Positions 40,606-50,286 of a stretch of DNA of 64,000 nucleotides are shown here, one piece after another. Origin of the DNA: Thalassovita autumnalis (GTDB lineage: Bacteria > Pseudomonadota > Alphaproteobacteria > Rhodobacterales > Rhodobacteraceae). Each line of letters begins with the position of its first letter. Within the stretch, counting starts at the first letter, position 1. Location of the stretch: the NCBI RefSeq assembly GCF_001458255.1, contig NZ_CYSB01000040.1:1-64000 (forward strand), in the 5' to 3' direction. The notes under the pieces were generated by a model that did no database searches, was not told where the DNA came from, and saw nothing but the letters and a program-made list of their open reading frames with translations. The position numbers were made by a program, and so were the translations under genes.

Positions 40606-41880
40606 TTAGGCGGTGACTACCGGCAGACGGATCCACACACGGGCACCGTCACCATAGGAGGCATCGATCCCGACATGGCCCGCCATCGCCTCAATCTGCG
40701 CGCGGACCAGCGACAGCCCCACACCGGACCCGCTGATTTCCCCCATGGCATGGCCCAGCCGTTCAAACGGATCAAACGCCCGGTCTTCACGGCCTATCGG
40801 AAATCCCGGCCCATCATCACAGACGGCGATTTCAACAAAACCGACTTTTGCCTCCGCGCCTGCCTCAACCCAGATGGTGCCGCCACGCGGGCAAAACTTC
40901 AGCGCGTTTTCAATCAACTGCCGCAAGGCGACCGCCAGATACGCCGGATCCGCCACAAGGGAAAGGTCATCAGGCAGGCGGTTTTCCAAGGTAAGCCCCG
41001 CGGCCTCACAGCGCGGTGCCAGTTCCTGCAACAGATCCGCCATCAGCGCCTGCACCCTTACCGTTTCGGGCTTCACGTCAAAGCCTTCGCCCGACAGCGC
41101 CGCCAGGCTGATGCCACGGTCAATCATATCCAGCAGCTCATGGCTGGCCGCCAGAACATGGGTGCTGCGGGCCTGCACCACATCTGCGGGCACCGGTTCA
41201 CCTGCATGCGCAGCATCGACCAGCATATCGGTGTAGCCCGTGATCGTGTGCAACGGCGTGCGCATGTCATGGGTCAGGGAACGCAAAAACCGATCTTTGG
41301 AGGCATTCGCCTGATCTGAGGCGCGCTTTGCGGCCTCCAGATCGGCCACCTGCGACTGACGTAGCCGGTCATAATAGGCAAATTCAAACAACAGGATCGC
41401 AAAGACCGATATGCCGGTCAGCGGGGCAAAGAACCGCTGCGCCAGATCTTCGCCAATTTCAAAGTCTGCCAGCACCTGAAACCCGACCCACCAGGTGGCA
41501 AACCAGATCAAAATCGGGGTCATCACCAGCCCCCAACGCAAGAGCCGCGGCTCTTTCGGGGAAAAGACCGAGATCGGAATGGTGGCGCGGAACACCAGCA
41601 GAAAGGCCGTGTAACTGTCCGGGTGAGTGGCGATGGTGGCCAGAAACATCCCCAGATCTGTCGTCAACAGCCAGATGCTGCGCAGCCAGAGCGACGGGAT
41701 ACGCCGTTCAAACAGGATCGCGAAGACAAACCCAAGCGAGGCAATGGTCGCCCCAAGTGCGGACACATAAGCACCCAGAAAGAGGCTGAGCAATGCCCAG
41801 GCCGCAGAGAACGGCAGCAGGAAACGCACCAGCCCGCTGGCGTGCTCCAATCGTCTGCGATGATCTGCGTCCAAACTCAT
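40606..41880 (-). CDS. Membrane histidine kinase
   Basis: 424 residues from ATG 41880. The N-terminal half has about six hydrophobic helices (17-165). A short helical linker leads to the dimerisation and phosphoacceptor segment [20 protein letters not shown] with His in THDM. The ATPase domain has N-box ENALKFC, G1 DDGPGF and G2 GSGVGLSLV. The membrane sensor type is not recognised and no response regulator gene adjoins it, so it is an orphan kinase here. It ends 242 bases from the start of icd. Confidence 0.93.
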   Translation of the reverse strand: MSLDADHRRRLEHASGLVRFLLPFSAAWALLSLFLGAYVSALGATIASLGFVFAILFERRIPSLWLRSIWLLTTDLGMFLATIATHPDSYTAFLLVFRATIPISVFSPKEPRLLRWGLVMTPILIWFATWWVGFQVLADFEIGEDLAQRFFAPLTGISVFAILLFEFAYYDRLRQSQVADLEAAKRASDQANASKDRFLRSLTHDMRTPLHTITGYTDMLVDAAHAGEPVPADVVQARSTHVLAASHELLDMIDRGISLAALSGEGFDVKPETVRVQALMADLLQELAPRCEAAGLTLENRLPDDLSLVADPAYLAVALRQLIENALKFCPRGGTIWVEAGAEAKVGFVEIAVCDDGPGFPIGREDRAFDPFERLGHAMGEISGSGVGLSLVRAQIEAMAGHVGIDASYGDGARVWIRLPVVTA

Positions 41881-42084
41881 TCAACACCTAGTTTACCTGC
41901 GCTTAGCAGTGCTCAGGCTACCGTTAAGCCATTCAAACGGTCTCAGCAAAACAGAAGAAAATCCAATGGGAAAGCATCAATGGGTGAATATACACCCTAT
42001 CGTAAGCTACGCCAAACCCGCCTCAACCATAAGGGCGCAGGACCATGCCCGCGCCCCTAGATTAGCGTTTTGCAGCCATGTCGA

Positions 42085-43887
42085 TCAGGCAGCTTTGGTG
42101 TTTGACGGGGTGAAATCGACCTCATCATCACCGTCAAAATCATCCAGCGACAGATCGATGGAGATCGTCTCTTCCGCCACCTCAGCGACCTCGGCCTCCT
42201 CCGCAACACTCTCAGCGGCGTCGGAACCTTCGGCCTGCTCTTCCGCTGGCTGGCTGAGGCGTTCGGCTAGATCGCCCTCCTCATCCTTTTCCAGCTGGAA
42301 GTAACGGACCGTGTCGGTCAGGCTCTGCGCCTGTGCGGCCAGTTCTTCGGCGGTGGCTGACATTTCCTCAGAGGCTGCGTTGTTCTCCTGGGTCACATCA
42401 TCCAGGCTGGTGATCGCATGGTTGATCTGGCTCATTCCTTGCGAAATCTCGCTGTTGGCATTCGAGATGTTCGAAACCAGCTCGGCGGTGCGTTCGATGT
42501 TCGGCACAAGGCCTTCCAGCATCTTCATCGCCTTCTCAGCCGCGCCCTGCGTGCCCGAGGACAGCGCCGAGATCTCACCGGCCGCCTCTTGCGAGCGTTC
42601 GGCCAGCTTGCGCACTTCCGATGCCACCACCGAGAAGCCACGGCCATGTTCGCCGGCGCGCGCCGCCTCAACCGCGGCGTTCAGCGCCAGGAGGTCGGTC
42701 TGACGGGCGATTTCCTGCACCACATTGATGCGGTCGATGATGGTGTTCAGGCTGGTCATCGCCTCTTTCACCGCATCGCCCGAGTTGCGCGCTTCTTCGG
42801 CCGAGGAAAGCGCCATCTTCTCAGTTTCAATTGCGTTTTCAGCGGTCTGGCTGATGTTGGCGGTCATTTCCTCAACCGAGGCCGAAACATCTTCGGTGGC
42901 ACCTGCCTGTTTGGAACCGCCATCCGCGATCCCGACCGAGGCTTCGGCCATCTGGCTGGCACCGGTCGAAACATAACGCGCGCCTTCAGACACGTTCGAG
43001 ACAACGCCACGCAGGTTGGTGACCATATCATTCAGGTTGTCCAGCAGATCGCCCAACTCATTGCGTTGCTTATGCTCCACCGTGTGGCTCAGATCGCCAT
43101 TGGCAACTTCGCTTGACAGTTTGATCGCTTGTTTCATGCCACGGCTCAATGCATTCACAATGCCTTGGCCCATGATGATTGCGATCAGAACACCAATACC
43201 GATAGAGGCAAGCAGGATCTGCTGGGTCGTTTTGTAGGCGGCCTCTGCCTCAGCCAGAGCTTTCTTCAGCAGCGCCTTTTCCTTCACGACAGTGTCATCC
43301 ACCAAGGCGCTCATACGTGTATAGTTCTTGGCGTTGTCTTCACGCAGCAGGTTGGCCGCGATAGAAGCACCGCCAACCCCTAGCATCTGCATCACGTTGC
43401 GGTTCACGCGGTCAATCTTTTTCGAGATCGCGGAATACTCTTTCAAGAAGGCCAGCATTGCCAGCTCATGCTCTGCTTTGACGCTGGTCGTGCCCTCTGC
43501 ATGGTCGGCAGATTTGTCGCCAACATTTGCAATCTGTTCTTCAGTGATCCCGTCAGCCAGCGCAAAACCTTGATGCAGTTCGGTTGCCGTGGCGACCTGG
43601 TCTTTGCGTGATTGCGTGATTTCCTTGAGTTCCGTTTTGATCGCCTTGCGATCTTTGCGCCCTTCGACCAACAGATAGTCGCGGATCCGTGTTTGGATAC
43701 GCTCATGCACGTTGGCCAGTTCTTCGACTTCCAGCAGGGCCTGGAAGTTGCGCGCAACGATCTGCTGTTTGGCTTCGTTCATTTTGCGCATTTCAACAAC
43801 GGACAGCAGGCCAACCCCGGCGATAACGACCGTCAGTGCCATCAAAGTCAGCGAAAGCCGCGTCTTAATTGTTACCTTCATACTCAT
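42085..43887 (-). CDS. Methyl-accepting chemotaxis protein A
   Basis: 600 residues from ATG 43887. One transmembrane helix at 8-30 and a second near 205-228 bracket a helical periplasmic domain; then a HAMP domain and the cytoplasmic signalling helix with the conserved hairpin tip [20 protein letters not shown]. The C-terminal tail ends in [15 protein letters not shown], acidic and shared with the downstream receptor. The signalling part is almost identical to that of the second receptor, while the periplasmic domains differ, so the two sense different ligands through the same output. Confidence 0.93.
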   Translation of the reverse strand: MSMKVTIKTRLSLTLMALTVVIAGVGLLSVVEMRKMNEAKQQIVARNFQALLEVEELANVHERIQTRIRDYLLVEGRKDRKAIKTELKEITQSRKDQVATATELHQGFALADGITEEQIANVGDKSADHAEGTTSVKAEHELAMLAFLKEYSAISKKIDRVNRNVMQMLGVGGASIAANLLREDNAKNYTRMSALVDDTVVKEKALLKKALAEAEAAYKTTQQILLASIGIGVLIAIIMGQGIVNALSRGMKQAIKLSSEVANGDLSHTVEHKQRNELGDLLDNLNDMVTNLRGVVSNVSEGARYVSTGASQMAEASVGIADGGSKQAGATEDVSASVEEMTANISQTAENAIETEKMALSSAEEARNSGDAVKEAMTSLNTIIDRINVVQEIARQTDLLALNAAVEAARAGEHGRGFSVVASEVRKLAERSQEAAGEISALSSGTQGAAEKAMKMLEGLVPNIERTAELVSNISNANSEISQGMSQINHAITSLDDVTQENNAASEEMSATAEELAAQAQSLTDTVRYFQLEKDEEGDLAERLSQPAEEQAEGSDAAESVAEEAEVAEVAEETISIDLSLDDFDGDDEVDFTPSNTKAA

Positions 43888-44069
43888 ACACTCTCTACTG
43901 GGGACTCTGAGTCATTACAGATGGCCCGAATACTGGATTGCGCATTGATATTATTATTATAATTTTACAATGCCGGGCCGCTTCTCGAAGCCCAGGTTTG
44001 ACGCTCGTCACTCTCTTCCAACGTCATGCAAAGGCGCCATTTTATACCGAGCAGAAAGTTTCCCGGTAG

Positions 44070-44105
44070 AAAACCAAAAACCGCGACCCCATTCGGGGGC
44101 CGCGG
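44070..44105 (-). terminator. Terminator of second chemoreceptor gene
   Basis: CCGCG(A)CCCC at 44081 pairs with GGGG(G)CCGCGG up to 44105 across ATTC. On the minus strand it is followed by TTTTTGGTTTTC. It lies 15 bases after the stop at 44121. Confidence 0.85.
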
Positions 44106-44120
44106 AAAGCCATCGGGCTG

Positions 44121-45893
44121 TTAGGCCGCTTTGTCTTTGCTCGGGATGAAGTCAGCGTCATCATCCCCGTCAAAGTCATCCAGCGACAGATCGATCACCG
44201 GCTCATCGGCAACAGGTGCTGCCTCTTCTGCCGGGGCGTCAGCCACAGGAGCAGCCTCAACCTCTTTGGCAACCGAGACCTTTTCAGCGCTGTCGCTGTC
44301 CAGACGGAAGGCACCCACAGTATCCGAGAGAGTCTGCGCCTGTGCGGCCAGTTCTTCGGCGGTGGCTGACATTTCCTCAGAGGCTGCGTTGTTCTCCTGG
44401 GTCACATCATCCAGGCTGGTGATCGCATGGTTGATCTGGCTCATGCCTTGCGAAATCTCGCTGTTGGCGTTGGAGATGTTCGAAACCAGCTCGGCGGTGC
44501 GCTCGATGTTCGGCACCAGGCCTTCCAGCATCTTCATCGCCTTCTCAGCCGCGCCCTGCGTGCCCGAGGACAGCGCCGAGATCTCACCGGCCGCCTCTTG
44601 CGAGCGTTCGGCCAGCTTGCGCACTTCCGATGCCACCACCGAGAAGCCACGGCCATGTTCACCGGCACGCGCCGCCTCAACCGCAGCGTTCAGCGCCAAG
44701 AGGTCGGTCTGACGGGCAATTTCCTGCACCACGTTGATGCGGTCGATGATGGTGTTCAGGCTGGTCATCGCCTCTTTCACCGCATCGCCCGAGTTGCGCG
44801 CTTCTTCGGCCGAGGAAAGCGCCATCTTCTCAGTTTCAATTGCGTTTTCAGCGGTCTGGCTGATGTTGGCGGTCATTTCCTCAACCGAGGCTGAGACATC
44901 TTCGGTGGCACCTGCCTGCTTGGAACCGCCATCCGCGATCCCAACCGAGGCTTCGGCCATCTGGCTGGCACCGGTGGAGACGTAGCGCGCCCCTTCGGAG
45001 ACGTTGGATACAACGCCACGCAGGTTGGTGACCATATCGTTCAGGTTATCCAGCAGATCCGCCAGTTCGCCTTTTTCCTTGTGCTCAGCAGTTTTGGACA
45101 GGTTACCATCCGCCACGTCTTTGCTAAGACCAATCGCCAGTTTGAAGCCACGGCTCAATGCCGACAGGATACCCCAGGCTGCGATCAGGCTGATCACCAG
45201 AGCGGCGGCAATCATCGCGGAGATCATCATAAACGCCTGGTCGTAGATCGCCTGGGATTCCACAATATCTTCTGCCATTGCGGCGTTCTTTTCAGCTTCC
45301 ACCTTGGTCAGAATTTCGGTCATGCTGGCGTCCACCTTGGCGGCTTCGTTCACCAGAATGGTGGCCGCCATGTCCTTGGAGCCGAACATAAGAACGTTCA
45401 TCACCTTCTTGTTCACCCGCTCGGACTCCGATTTCAGCTCAACGTAGCGGGTCAGGAATTCAGCCATAACAGCGTCTTTCGGCTCCACAACGGCCGTCTC
45501 TTCTGCGGCGGCTTCGCCTTCTGCCGGGGCTGCGTCGGTGGCCGCTTCGGCCGCACCCGCTTCGGCAGCCAGGTCTTCGGGGCTGCCGTAGGCCACAACA
45601 TTGGCGTCCTCAATCAGCTGTTGCTGAGTCTTTTTCAACTCAGCCAGCTCAGCCTTCAAGGTTTTGCGGAGATCTTTGTCACCCACCAGCATGTAATTGC
45701 GGATGCTGGTTTGGATTTTCGCCTGCACATCGGCAAGGCTATCAATTTTCTGCAGCGTGGCAACATCGTGCTTGACGATCTGCTCACCACGCATCTGGAC
45801 CTGACGGAGTTCATAAAGCGCCAGCGCACCGATACCGATGAACAGGGCGGACAACAGAACAAAAGTCAGAGAAAGACGGGATTTGATGGTCAT
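44121..45893 (-). CDS. Methyl-accepting chemotaxis protein B
   Basis: 590 residues from ATG 45893; a GTG 72 bases earlier would add a charged leader and is less likely, because the ATG start matches the MxxKTRLSL start of the neighbouring receptor. Two TM helices (about 6-28 and 215-238) enclose a helical sensor with an Ala/Glu-rich low-complexity insertion near residues 105-145 ([18 protein letters not shown]). HAMP and signalling domains follow; the tail [15 protein letters not shown] matches receptor A. The pair arose by tandem duplication, with the signalling half kept nearly identical. Confidence 0.93.
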   Translation of the reverse strand: MTIKSRLSLTFVLLSALFIGIGALALYELRQVQMRGEQIVKHDVATLQKIDSLADVQAKIQTSIRNYMLVGDKDLRKTLKAELAELKKTQQQLIEDANVVAYGSPEDLAAEAGAAEAATDAAPAEGEAAAEETAVVEPKDAVMAEFLTRYVELKSESERVNKKVMNVLMFGSKDMAATILVNEAAKVDASMTEILTKVEAEKNAAMAEDIVESQAIYDQAFMMISAMIAAALVISLIAAWGILSALSRGFKLAIGLSKDVADGNLSKTAEHKEKGELADLLDNLNDMVTNLRGVVSNVSEGARYVSTGASQMAEASVGIADGGSKQAGATEDVSASVEEMTANISQTAENAIETEKMALSSAEEARNSGDAVKEAMTSLNTIIDRINVVQEIARQTDLLALNAAVEAARAGEHGRGFSVVASEVRKLAERSQEAAGEISALSSGTQGAAEKAMKMLEGLVPNIERTAELVSNISNANSEISQGMSQINHAITSLDDVTQENNAASEEMSATAEELAAQAQTLSDTVGAFRLDSDSAEKVSVAKEVEAAPVADAPAEEAAPVADEPVIDLSLDDFDGDDDADFIPSKDKAA

Positions 45894-46842
45894 ACTCTTG
45901 GCCTTCACTCGTACGGGTTTCTGGGGTGGTTCGAGGGGGTCCTCGCGGCGCACAATACGGGCCACCCCTGGGGGCGGAACAGCTCTGCGACATTGGGTCG
46001 GTTCATCTGATCCTTGGCTTTCAACGCACGCCTCATAGTTTTGGACAAGAAGGGGAACGACCGCCCGGTCTATCGTTTAAGGCGCAAAAGTCGCACCCAG
46101 CCCCGCAAAGCCGCGCGCAAAGGGATAGGGTCGGAAATCTGGGTGGTTTCAGATCTGAACAGCAATCAGGTAAAGTTGTTGTGCAATCCCTTAAAAACAG
46201 CGGCATACCGGGAAATCACGGTAAAATCTGCTAACACGATACACCTCAAAGTTGGCCGCGCAGTTTTTAGAAATTTTTTTGTCCCCCGCCGCAAACCCCT
46301 TGTTTCCACCCAACAAAAAGGATGGGTCCCGCCTGCGCTTTGGAAGGTTTTCCCCGCCATAGGGCAATAAACTAAGGCCGGGACACAGTCCTGTTGATGC
46401 GCTCGAAAAAGGCCATCGCTGAGCTTTAGAACGCAGTCTCGACACAGGAGGTATGCTAGGCAGGGCTATTCGCCCTGCGAGCGAGACACCCAGTCTAAAG
46501 CAATGACCATCCACGACCACACTCAAGCCAAAACCGCTGTGGTCAACATTCAGGGAGTTGAGCGCCGACTTCTTGCCGACAGGCCGCGAAAAAGAAATTT
46601 CTGTTTTGCAGCTGACCAGCTCAAGCGGCGAAACATCAATGAATGGCAGCTTGGTTCCCCCGACACCCAACGCGCGGACGTCGTTTCAAAAAAGAGGTTG
46701 ATTGGGGCTTCTGAGCGCGACCGCGCGCCCAGTCGGTTTCAAAAAAACACGCTCAGATTTGCAGCCCAAGTCGAGTCGCGCTATTGACTCCCGCAAACAA
46801 CCTTGTGACGTTTTGATATTTGCAAAACAACAAGAGGTTAAA
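45894..46842. other. Gene-poor 950-bp stretch
   Basis: No open frame here looks like a gene: candidates on either strand lack family resemblance and good ribosome sites. The left end is the promoter region of receptor B. A perfect hairpin GCAGGGC-TATTC-GCCCTGC occurs at 46460-46478, and a T-rich run at about 46264-46281. The stretch 46480-46800 reads like decayed or repeated non-coding DNA. A structured RNA is not excluded. Confidence 0.5.
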
Positions 46843-47448
46843 ATGAAGTATTTGGCGGCAATCGCAGCTTCGCTTTCCGTTGCGGCAAGCGCGGCCTACT
46901 CGGAAGAGTGCAAAACAATTGAAAATGATTTGGATCGCTTGGCTTGCTACGACAAGGAGTCTGGACGTACAGCAATACCGGAAGTCACAATTAACGAGGA
47001 CGCAATTTGGAGCGTTTCGACTTCCAAATCTGAATTCAAAGACACCACCGATGTAATAATGAGAGTGGTTAGTGACAACGCCCTTGGCTGTTCTCGTTAC
47101 GGTGAAACTGACTCCGCTGTTCTGATTATCCGGTGTTCCGAAAACACCACAGCAATGTACATCGTCACTGGCTGCCACCTGACCTCCGGCCATGGCGGTT
47201 ACGGAAAGGTCGAGTATCGATTTGACGAAAAACCAGCAGGCTCGCGGAATTTTAATGCAAGCACAGACAATCGGGCCTTGGGACTGTGGAGCGGGAGCCG
47301 TTCCATTGGCCTTGTGAAGCAGATGTTTAACGCGGACAAAGCGTTGTTCCGCTTCACTCCATTTAACGAAAACTCGGTCACGGCACGCTTTACAATCACT
47401 GGTCTTGAGGAGGCCATCAAACCCTTGCGTAAAGAGTGCGGATGGTGA
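46843..47448 (+). CDS. Secreted VasI-family protein (type VI secretion-associated domain)
   Basis: 201 residues from ATG 46843, behind AAGAGGTTAAA. Signal peptide 1-19 (cleavage near AYS-EE). The mature sequence has the VasI-like pattern: C-x(6)-DLDRLACYD at about 23-37, W-then-S-x-S near 58-62, repeated FTIT/RFTPFN strands, and a C-terminal C-x-W. In other bacteria this family includes T6SS-associated TagO-type proteins. No other T6SS gene is nearby. Its lower GC than the neighbours suggests recent transfer. Confidence 0.7.
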   Translation: MKYLAAIAASLSVAASAAYSEECKTIENDLDRLACYDKESGRTAIPEVTINEDAIWSVSTSKSEFKDTTDVIMRVVSDNALGCSRYGETDSAVLIIRCSENTTAMYIVTGCHLTSGHGGYGKVEYRFDEKPAGSRNFNASTDNRALGLWSGSRSIGLVKQMFNADKALFRFTPFNENSVTARFTITGLEEAIKPLRKECGW

Positions 47449-47557
47449 CTCTGCGGGCGGCAGGCTCATTCTGTCGCCCCTCCAAATTCGCGCCCCAAGT
47501 GCGCGCACCCGTCCAAACGAGTCGATAGCCTCGACAATCTCTACAAAGGAAAAGTGG

Positions 47558-47630
47558 TAGGCCCGGCAGGATTTGAACCCGCAACCAAAGCGTTATGAGC
47601 GCTCTGCTCTAACCGTTGAGCTACAGGCCC
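47558..47630 (-). tRNA. tRNA with anticodon CAU, probably Ile2 (lysidine type)
   Basis: Acceptor GGGCCTG pairs with CGGGCCT, with two G-U pairs, and discriminator A; CCA is encoded at 47555-47557. The anticodon loop CTCATAA gives CAU. D-arm GGTTAGAGCAG and the CGCTTTGGTTGC anticodon/variable region recall E. coli tRNA-Ile2, whose C34 becomes lysidine, better than elongator tRNA-Met. Initiator features are absent. Confidence 0.9.
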
Positions 47631-47827
47631 CCGTGGGTCCTGATTAGGGGGGGCTGGCGCGATGGTCAAGCCACTTCCCCCTGCGGGCCGGCGCGAGGAC
47701 GCGCAAGCTGCCGCTGCGTCACAATTTGGAAATGACGCGGCGTCTTAACGCCCGGTTTCTGGACAAACCCCTGCCCTTTGTTTCACGTCATCGAAAACGA
47801 CACATATGTCATCAGGAGGAGGATCCG

Positions 47828-49450
47828 ATGCTTGGTTCCATGATGCATCAGCAGCTGACCATCAGCTCACTTATCAGCCATGCCGCCCGTTACCACGCCG
47901 CAACTGAGGTGGTTTCTGTGGAAACCACGGGCGAGATTGCCCGCAGCACCTGGGGTGAGGTTGAAGGCAATGCCCGCCGGGTGGCCGCCGCGCTGGAGGC
48001 GCTGGGTCTGGAGCAAGGCGCGCGCTGCGCGACCATTGCATGGAACAACCGCCGCCATCTGGAGATTTACTTTGGCGTCGCCGGTGCCGGCATGGTCTGC
48101 CACACGATCAACCCGCGTCTGTTCCCTGAACAGCTGATCTACATCATCAACCATGCCGAAGATCAGGTCCTGTTCCTTGATCGCACCTTCCTGCCGGTTG
48201 CGGCGAAACTGGGCGCGCATCTGAAAACCGTGAAACATGTGGTGCTGATGGGGCCACGTGATGAAGAGGCTGCAGCGCAAATCCCGGGTCTGAAATTCTA
48301 TGATGAGCTGATCGCCGATGCGGATGCCGATTACGTCTGGCCGGCGCTTGAGGAAACCACGCCCTCCTCGCTCTGCTATACCTCTGGCACCACGGGCCAT
48401 CCCAAGGGCGTTCTTTACACCCACCGCTCAACCGTTCTGCATTCGATTGGCGGCAACCAGCCCGATGGTCTGGCGATTTCGGCACGGGACAGTGTGATGC
48501 CTGTGGTTCCGATGTTCCACGTCAACGCCTGGGGCGTTCCCTATATTGCCGCGGCCACCGGCGCCAAACTGGTGCTGCCCGGTCCAAATCTGGATGGTGA
48601 CAGCCTGGCGGGGCTGATTGACGGCGAAGCGATCACGCTGGCGCTGGGTGTGCCGACCATTTGGATGGGGCTTCTACAGGCGCTTGAGGCGCGCGGGTCC
48701 AAAGCTGAAAGTCTGGAACGCACCGTGATCGGTGGCTCGGCCTGCCCGCCCTCGATGATCGAAACCTTCCGGGAAAAATACGCCACCACCGTGGTACATG
48801 CCTGGGGCATGACGGAAACCAGCCCGCTGGGCACCCTGAACAACCTGCTGCAGAAACACAGCGACCTCAGCGTGGCCGAGCAGAACAAGATCCGCGAAGG
48901 CCAGGGCCGCCCGCCCTATGGGGTGGAGCTGCGTCTGGTCGATGAGGAGGGCAACACTCTGCCCAACGACGGCGAAACCCACGGTGAGTTGCAGATCCGC
49001 GGCCATTGGATCGTTGACAGCTACTTCATGATGGAAGACAGCGCCCTGACCGCAGATGGCTGGTTTGACACCGGCGACGTGGCCACGATTGATCCGGATG
49101 GCTACATGATCATCCGCGACCGCTCAAAGGACATCATCAAGTCCGGTGGCGAATGGATCTCAACCGTGGAGCTGGAAAACATCGCCGTGGGTCACCCCGC
49201 GGTTGCCAATGCCGCCGCCATCGCCGCCCGGCATGAGAAATGGGACGAGCGCCCGGTTCTGGTTGTGCTGCTGGCCGAAGGCGCCACGGTCAGCGAAGAC
49301 GAGCTGCTGGCCTTCTATGACGGCAAAATCGCCAAGTGGCAGATTCCTGACAAGGTGGTCTTCACCGATGCGCTGCCGATCGGCGGCACCGGCAAGGTTC
49401 TGAAAAACAAGCTGCGCGAGCAGTTCGGCGAGGTGCTGATCAACAGCTGA
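47828..49450 (+). CDS. dmdB: Acyl-CoA synthetase, DmdB (3-methylmercaptopropionyl-CoA ligase)-like
   Basis: 540 residues from ATG 47828, behind CAGGAGGAGGATCC. ANL-family ligase: P-loop YTSGTTGHPKGVLYTHRS, A5/A8 region WGMTETSPLG and DTGDVATIDPDGYM, and the C-terminal lysine in GGTGKVLKNKL. The N-terminus (MLGSMMHQ...LTISSL, AWNNRRHLEIYFGV, CHTINPRLFPEQL) resembles DmdB of Ruegeria, which activates methylmercaptopropionate from DMSP demethylation. Medium-chain fatty-acid ligase is the alternative. No dmdA, dmdC or dmdD is in view. Confidence 0.72.
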   Translation: MLGSMMHQQLTISSLISHAARYHAATEVVSVETTGEIARSTWGEVEGNARRVAAALEALGLEQGARCATIAWNNRRHLEIYFGVAGAGMVCHTINPRLFPEQLIYIINHAEDQVLFLDRTFLPVAAKLGAHLKTVKHVVLMGPRDEEAAAQIPGLKFYDELIADADADYVWPALEETTPSSLCYTSGTTGHPKGVLYTHRSTVLHSIGGNQPDGLAISARDSVMPVVPMFHVNAWGVPYIAAATGAKLVLPGPNLDGDSLAGLIDGEAITLALGVPTIWMGLLQALEARGSKAESLERTVIGGSACPPSMIETFREKYATTVVHAWGMTETSPLGTLNNLLQKHSDLSVAEQNKIREGQGRPPYGVELRLVDEEGNTLPNDGETHGELQIRGHWIVDSYFMMEDSALTADGWFDTGDVATIDPDGYMIIRDRSKDIIKSGGEWISTVELENIAVGHPAVANAAAIAARHEKWDERPVLVVLLAEGATVSEDELLAFYDGKIAKWQIPDKVVFTDALPIGGTGKVLKNKLREQFGEVLINS

Positions 49451-49674
49451 TCTCAGATTGAGGTCTGACATCACCTTGCACGCCGGGGTGGCCTCCCCCG
49501 CCCCGGCACCCGACTTTGGTCGCAAAGCGCGCCTAACCTTTTGCCTATCTCCTGTCCGAATGGCGCAGCAAAATGGGCCTTTGCGCGCCTGAAATTCGTC
49601 ACAATTTTACGTAATCTTTCTATTAGGCCCGAGCGATACTTCGTGCCCAAGGATGCACTGGATAAACGCCCGGA

Positions 49675-49694
49675 CCTCCCTTTTAGAAAGGAGG
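49675..49694 (+). promoter_or_regulatory. Hairpin that masks the Shine-Dalgarno of the small ORF
   Basis: CCTCC-C-TTT (49675-49683) is complementary to AAAGGAGG (49687-49694) with only TAG between and one bulged C. The Shine-Dalgarno AAAGGAGG of the ORF at 49701 is thus fully paired. Such a fold can give thermo- or ligand-dependent translation. Confidence 0.55.
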
Positions 49695-49700
49695 CCCCAG

Positions 49701-49829
49701 ATGGCCCAGATCGTAAAACCCAAGTCGAAAGCAACGCCGCCGCAGGCCGGTGCCACGCCGAAAGCGCCTGCTCATGACAAGCGCACCCATCATCCGCGTT
49801 TTGTGTTCACTGACTTTGCGATGATCTAA
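49701..49829 (+). CDS. Small hypothetical protein, 42 residues
   Basis: ATG 49701, six bases after AAAGGAGG; ends at TAA 49827. Translation: 42 residues, starting MAQIVKPKSKATPP and ending with HPRFVFTDFAMI. It has a basic, proline-rich first half with no signal peptide or membrane helix, and an aromatic C-terminus. The canonical ribosome site and codon use similar to neighbours support a real gene. A hairpin (CTGACAG, CTGTCAG) follows at 49839-49856. No homolog is known to me. Confidence 0.55.
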   Translation: MAQIVKPKSKATPPQAGATPKAPAHDKRTHHPRFVFTDFAMI

Positions 49830-49908
49830 AGACCTCTTCTGACAGCCCCCTGTCAGGAGAGAAGAATGCGCGCGTGACCTGATGCGCGCCACGGGGTACA
49901 CCGGGGCC

Positions 49909-50259
49909 ATGACTGCCAACATGCCCTCCAAACCCTCCCCCGTGAGCACGATCCGAAACCTCGGCCCCAAGAGCGACGAAGTCTTTGCCAGGGCGGGGAT
50001 CACCACAGCTGATGCCCTGCGTGAGATGGGCGCCGATGCGGCCTATAAACGGCTACTGGAAACCGGCAGCAAACCCCATTTCATCGGTTATTACGCCCTG
50101 GTTATGGGGCTACAGGGACGGCCCTGGAATGACTGTCAGGGTGATGAGAAAAAGGCCCTGCGCAAGCGGTTTGATGCGTTGAAAACAGACGTGCGGCCCA
50201 AAGATCCCAATGCTGAGATTGAAAAGATCCTAAACGAAATCGGCGTGATCCCTCGCTGA
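49909..50259 (+). CDS. TfoX C-terminal domain protein
   Basis: 116 residues from ATG 49909; starts at 49882 or 49921 are possible as none has a strong ribosome site. Nearly all of it is a TfoX C-terminal domain of helix-hairpin-helix type: STIRNLGPKSDEVFARAGI, then ALREMGADAAYKRLLETGSK and a GYYALVMGLQGRPWND block. The N-terminal TfoX domain is missing. Family members are implicated in competence and in DNA-linked regulation, but standalone C-domains are of unknown function. Confidence 0.85.
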   Translation: MTANMPSKPSPVSTIRNLGPKSDEVFARAGITTADALREMGADAAYKRLLETGSKPHFIGYYALVMGLQGRPWNDCQGDEKKALRKRFDALKTDVRPKDPNAEIEKILNEIGVIPR

Positions 50260-50286
50260 TCGCCGCCGACTGATGCGTAGGTTGGG

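Noticed and set aside
46014-46370. Open frame of 118 residues on the plus strand
   Set aside because: No family resemblance and it spans the promoter region of receptor B.
46191-46670. Open frame of 159 residues on the minus strand
   Set aside because: No recognisable domain, no clear ribosome site, compositionally odd; kept only as part of the unexplained stretch.
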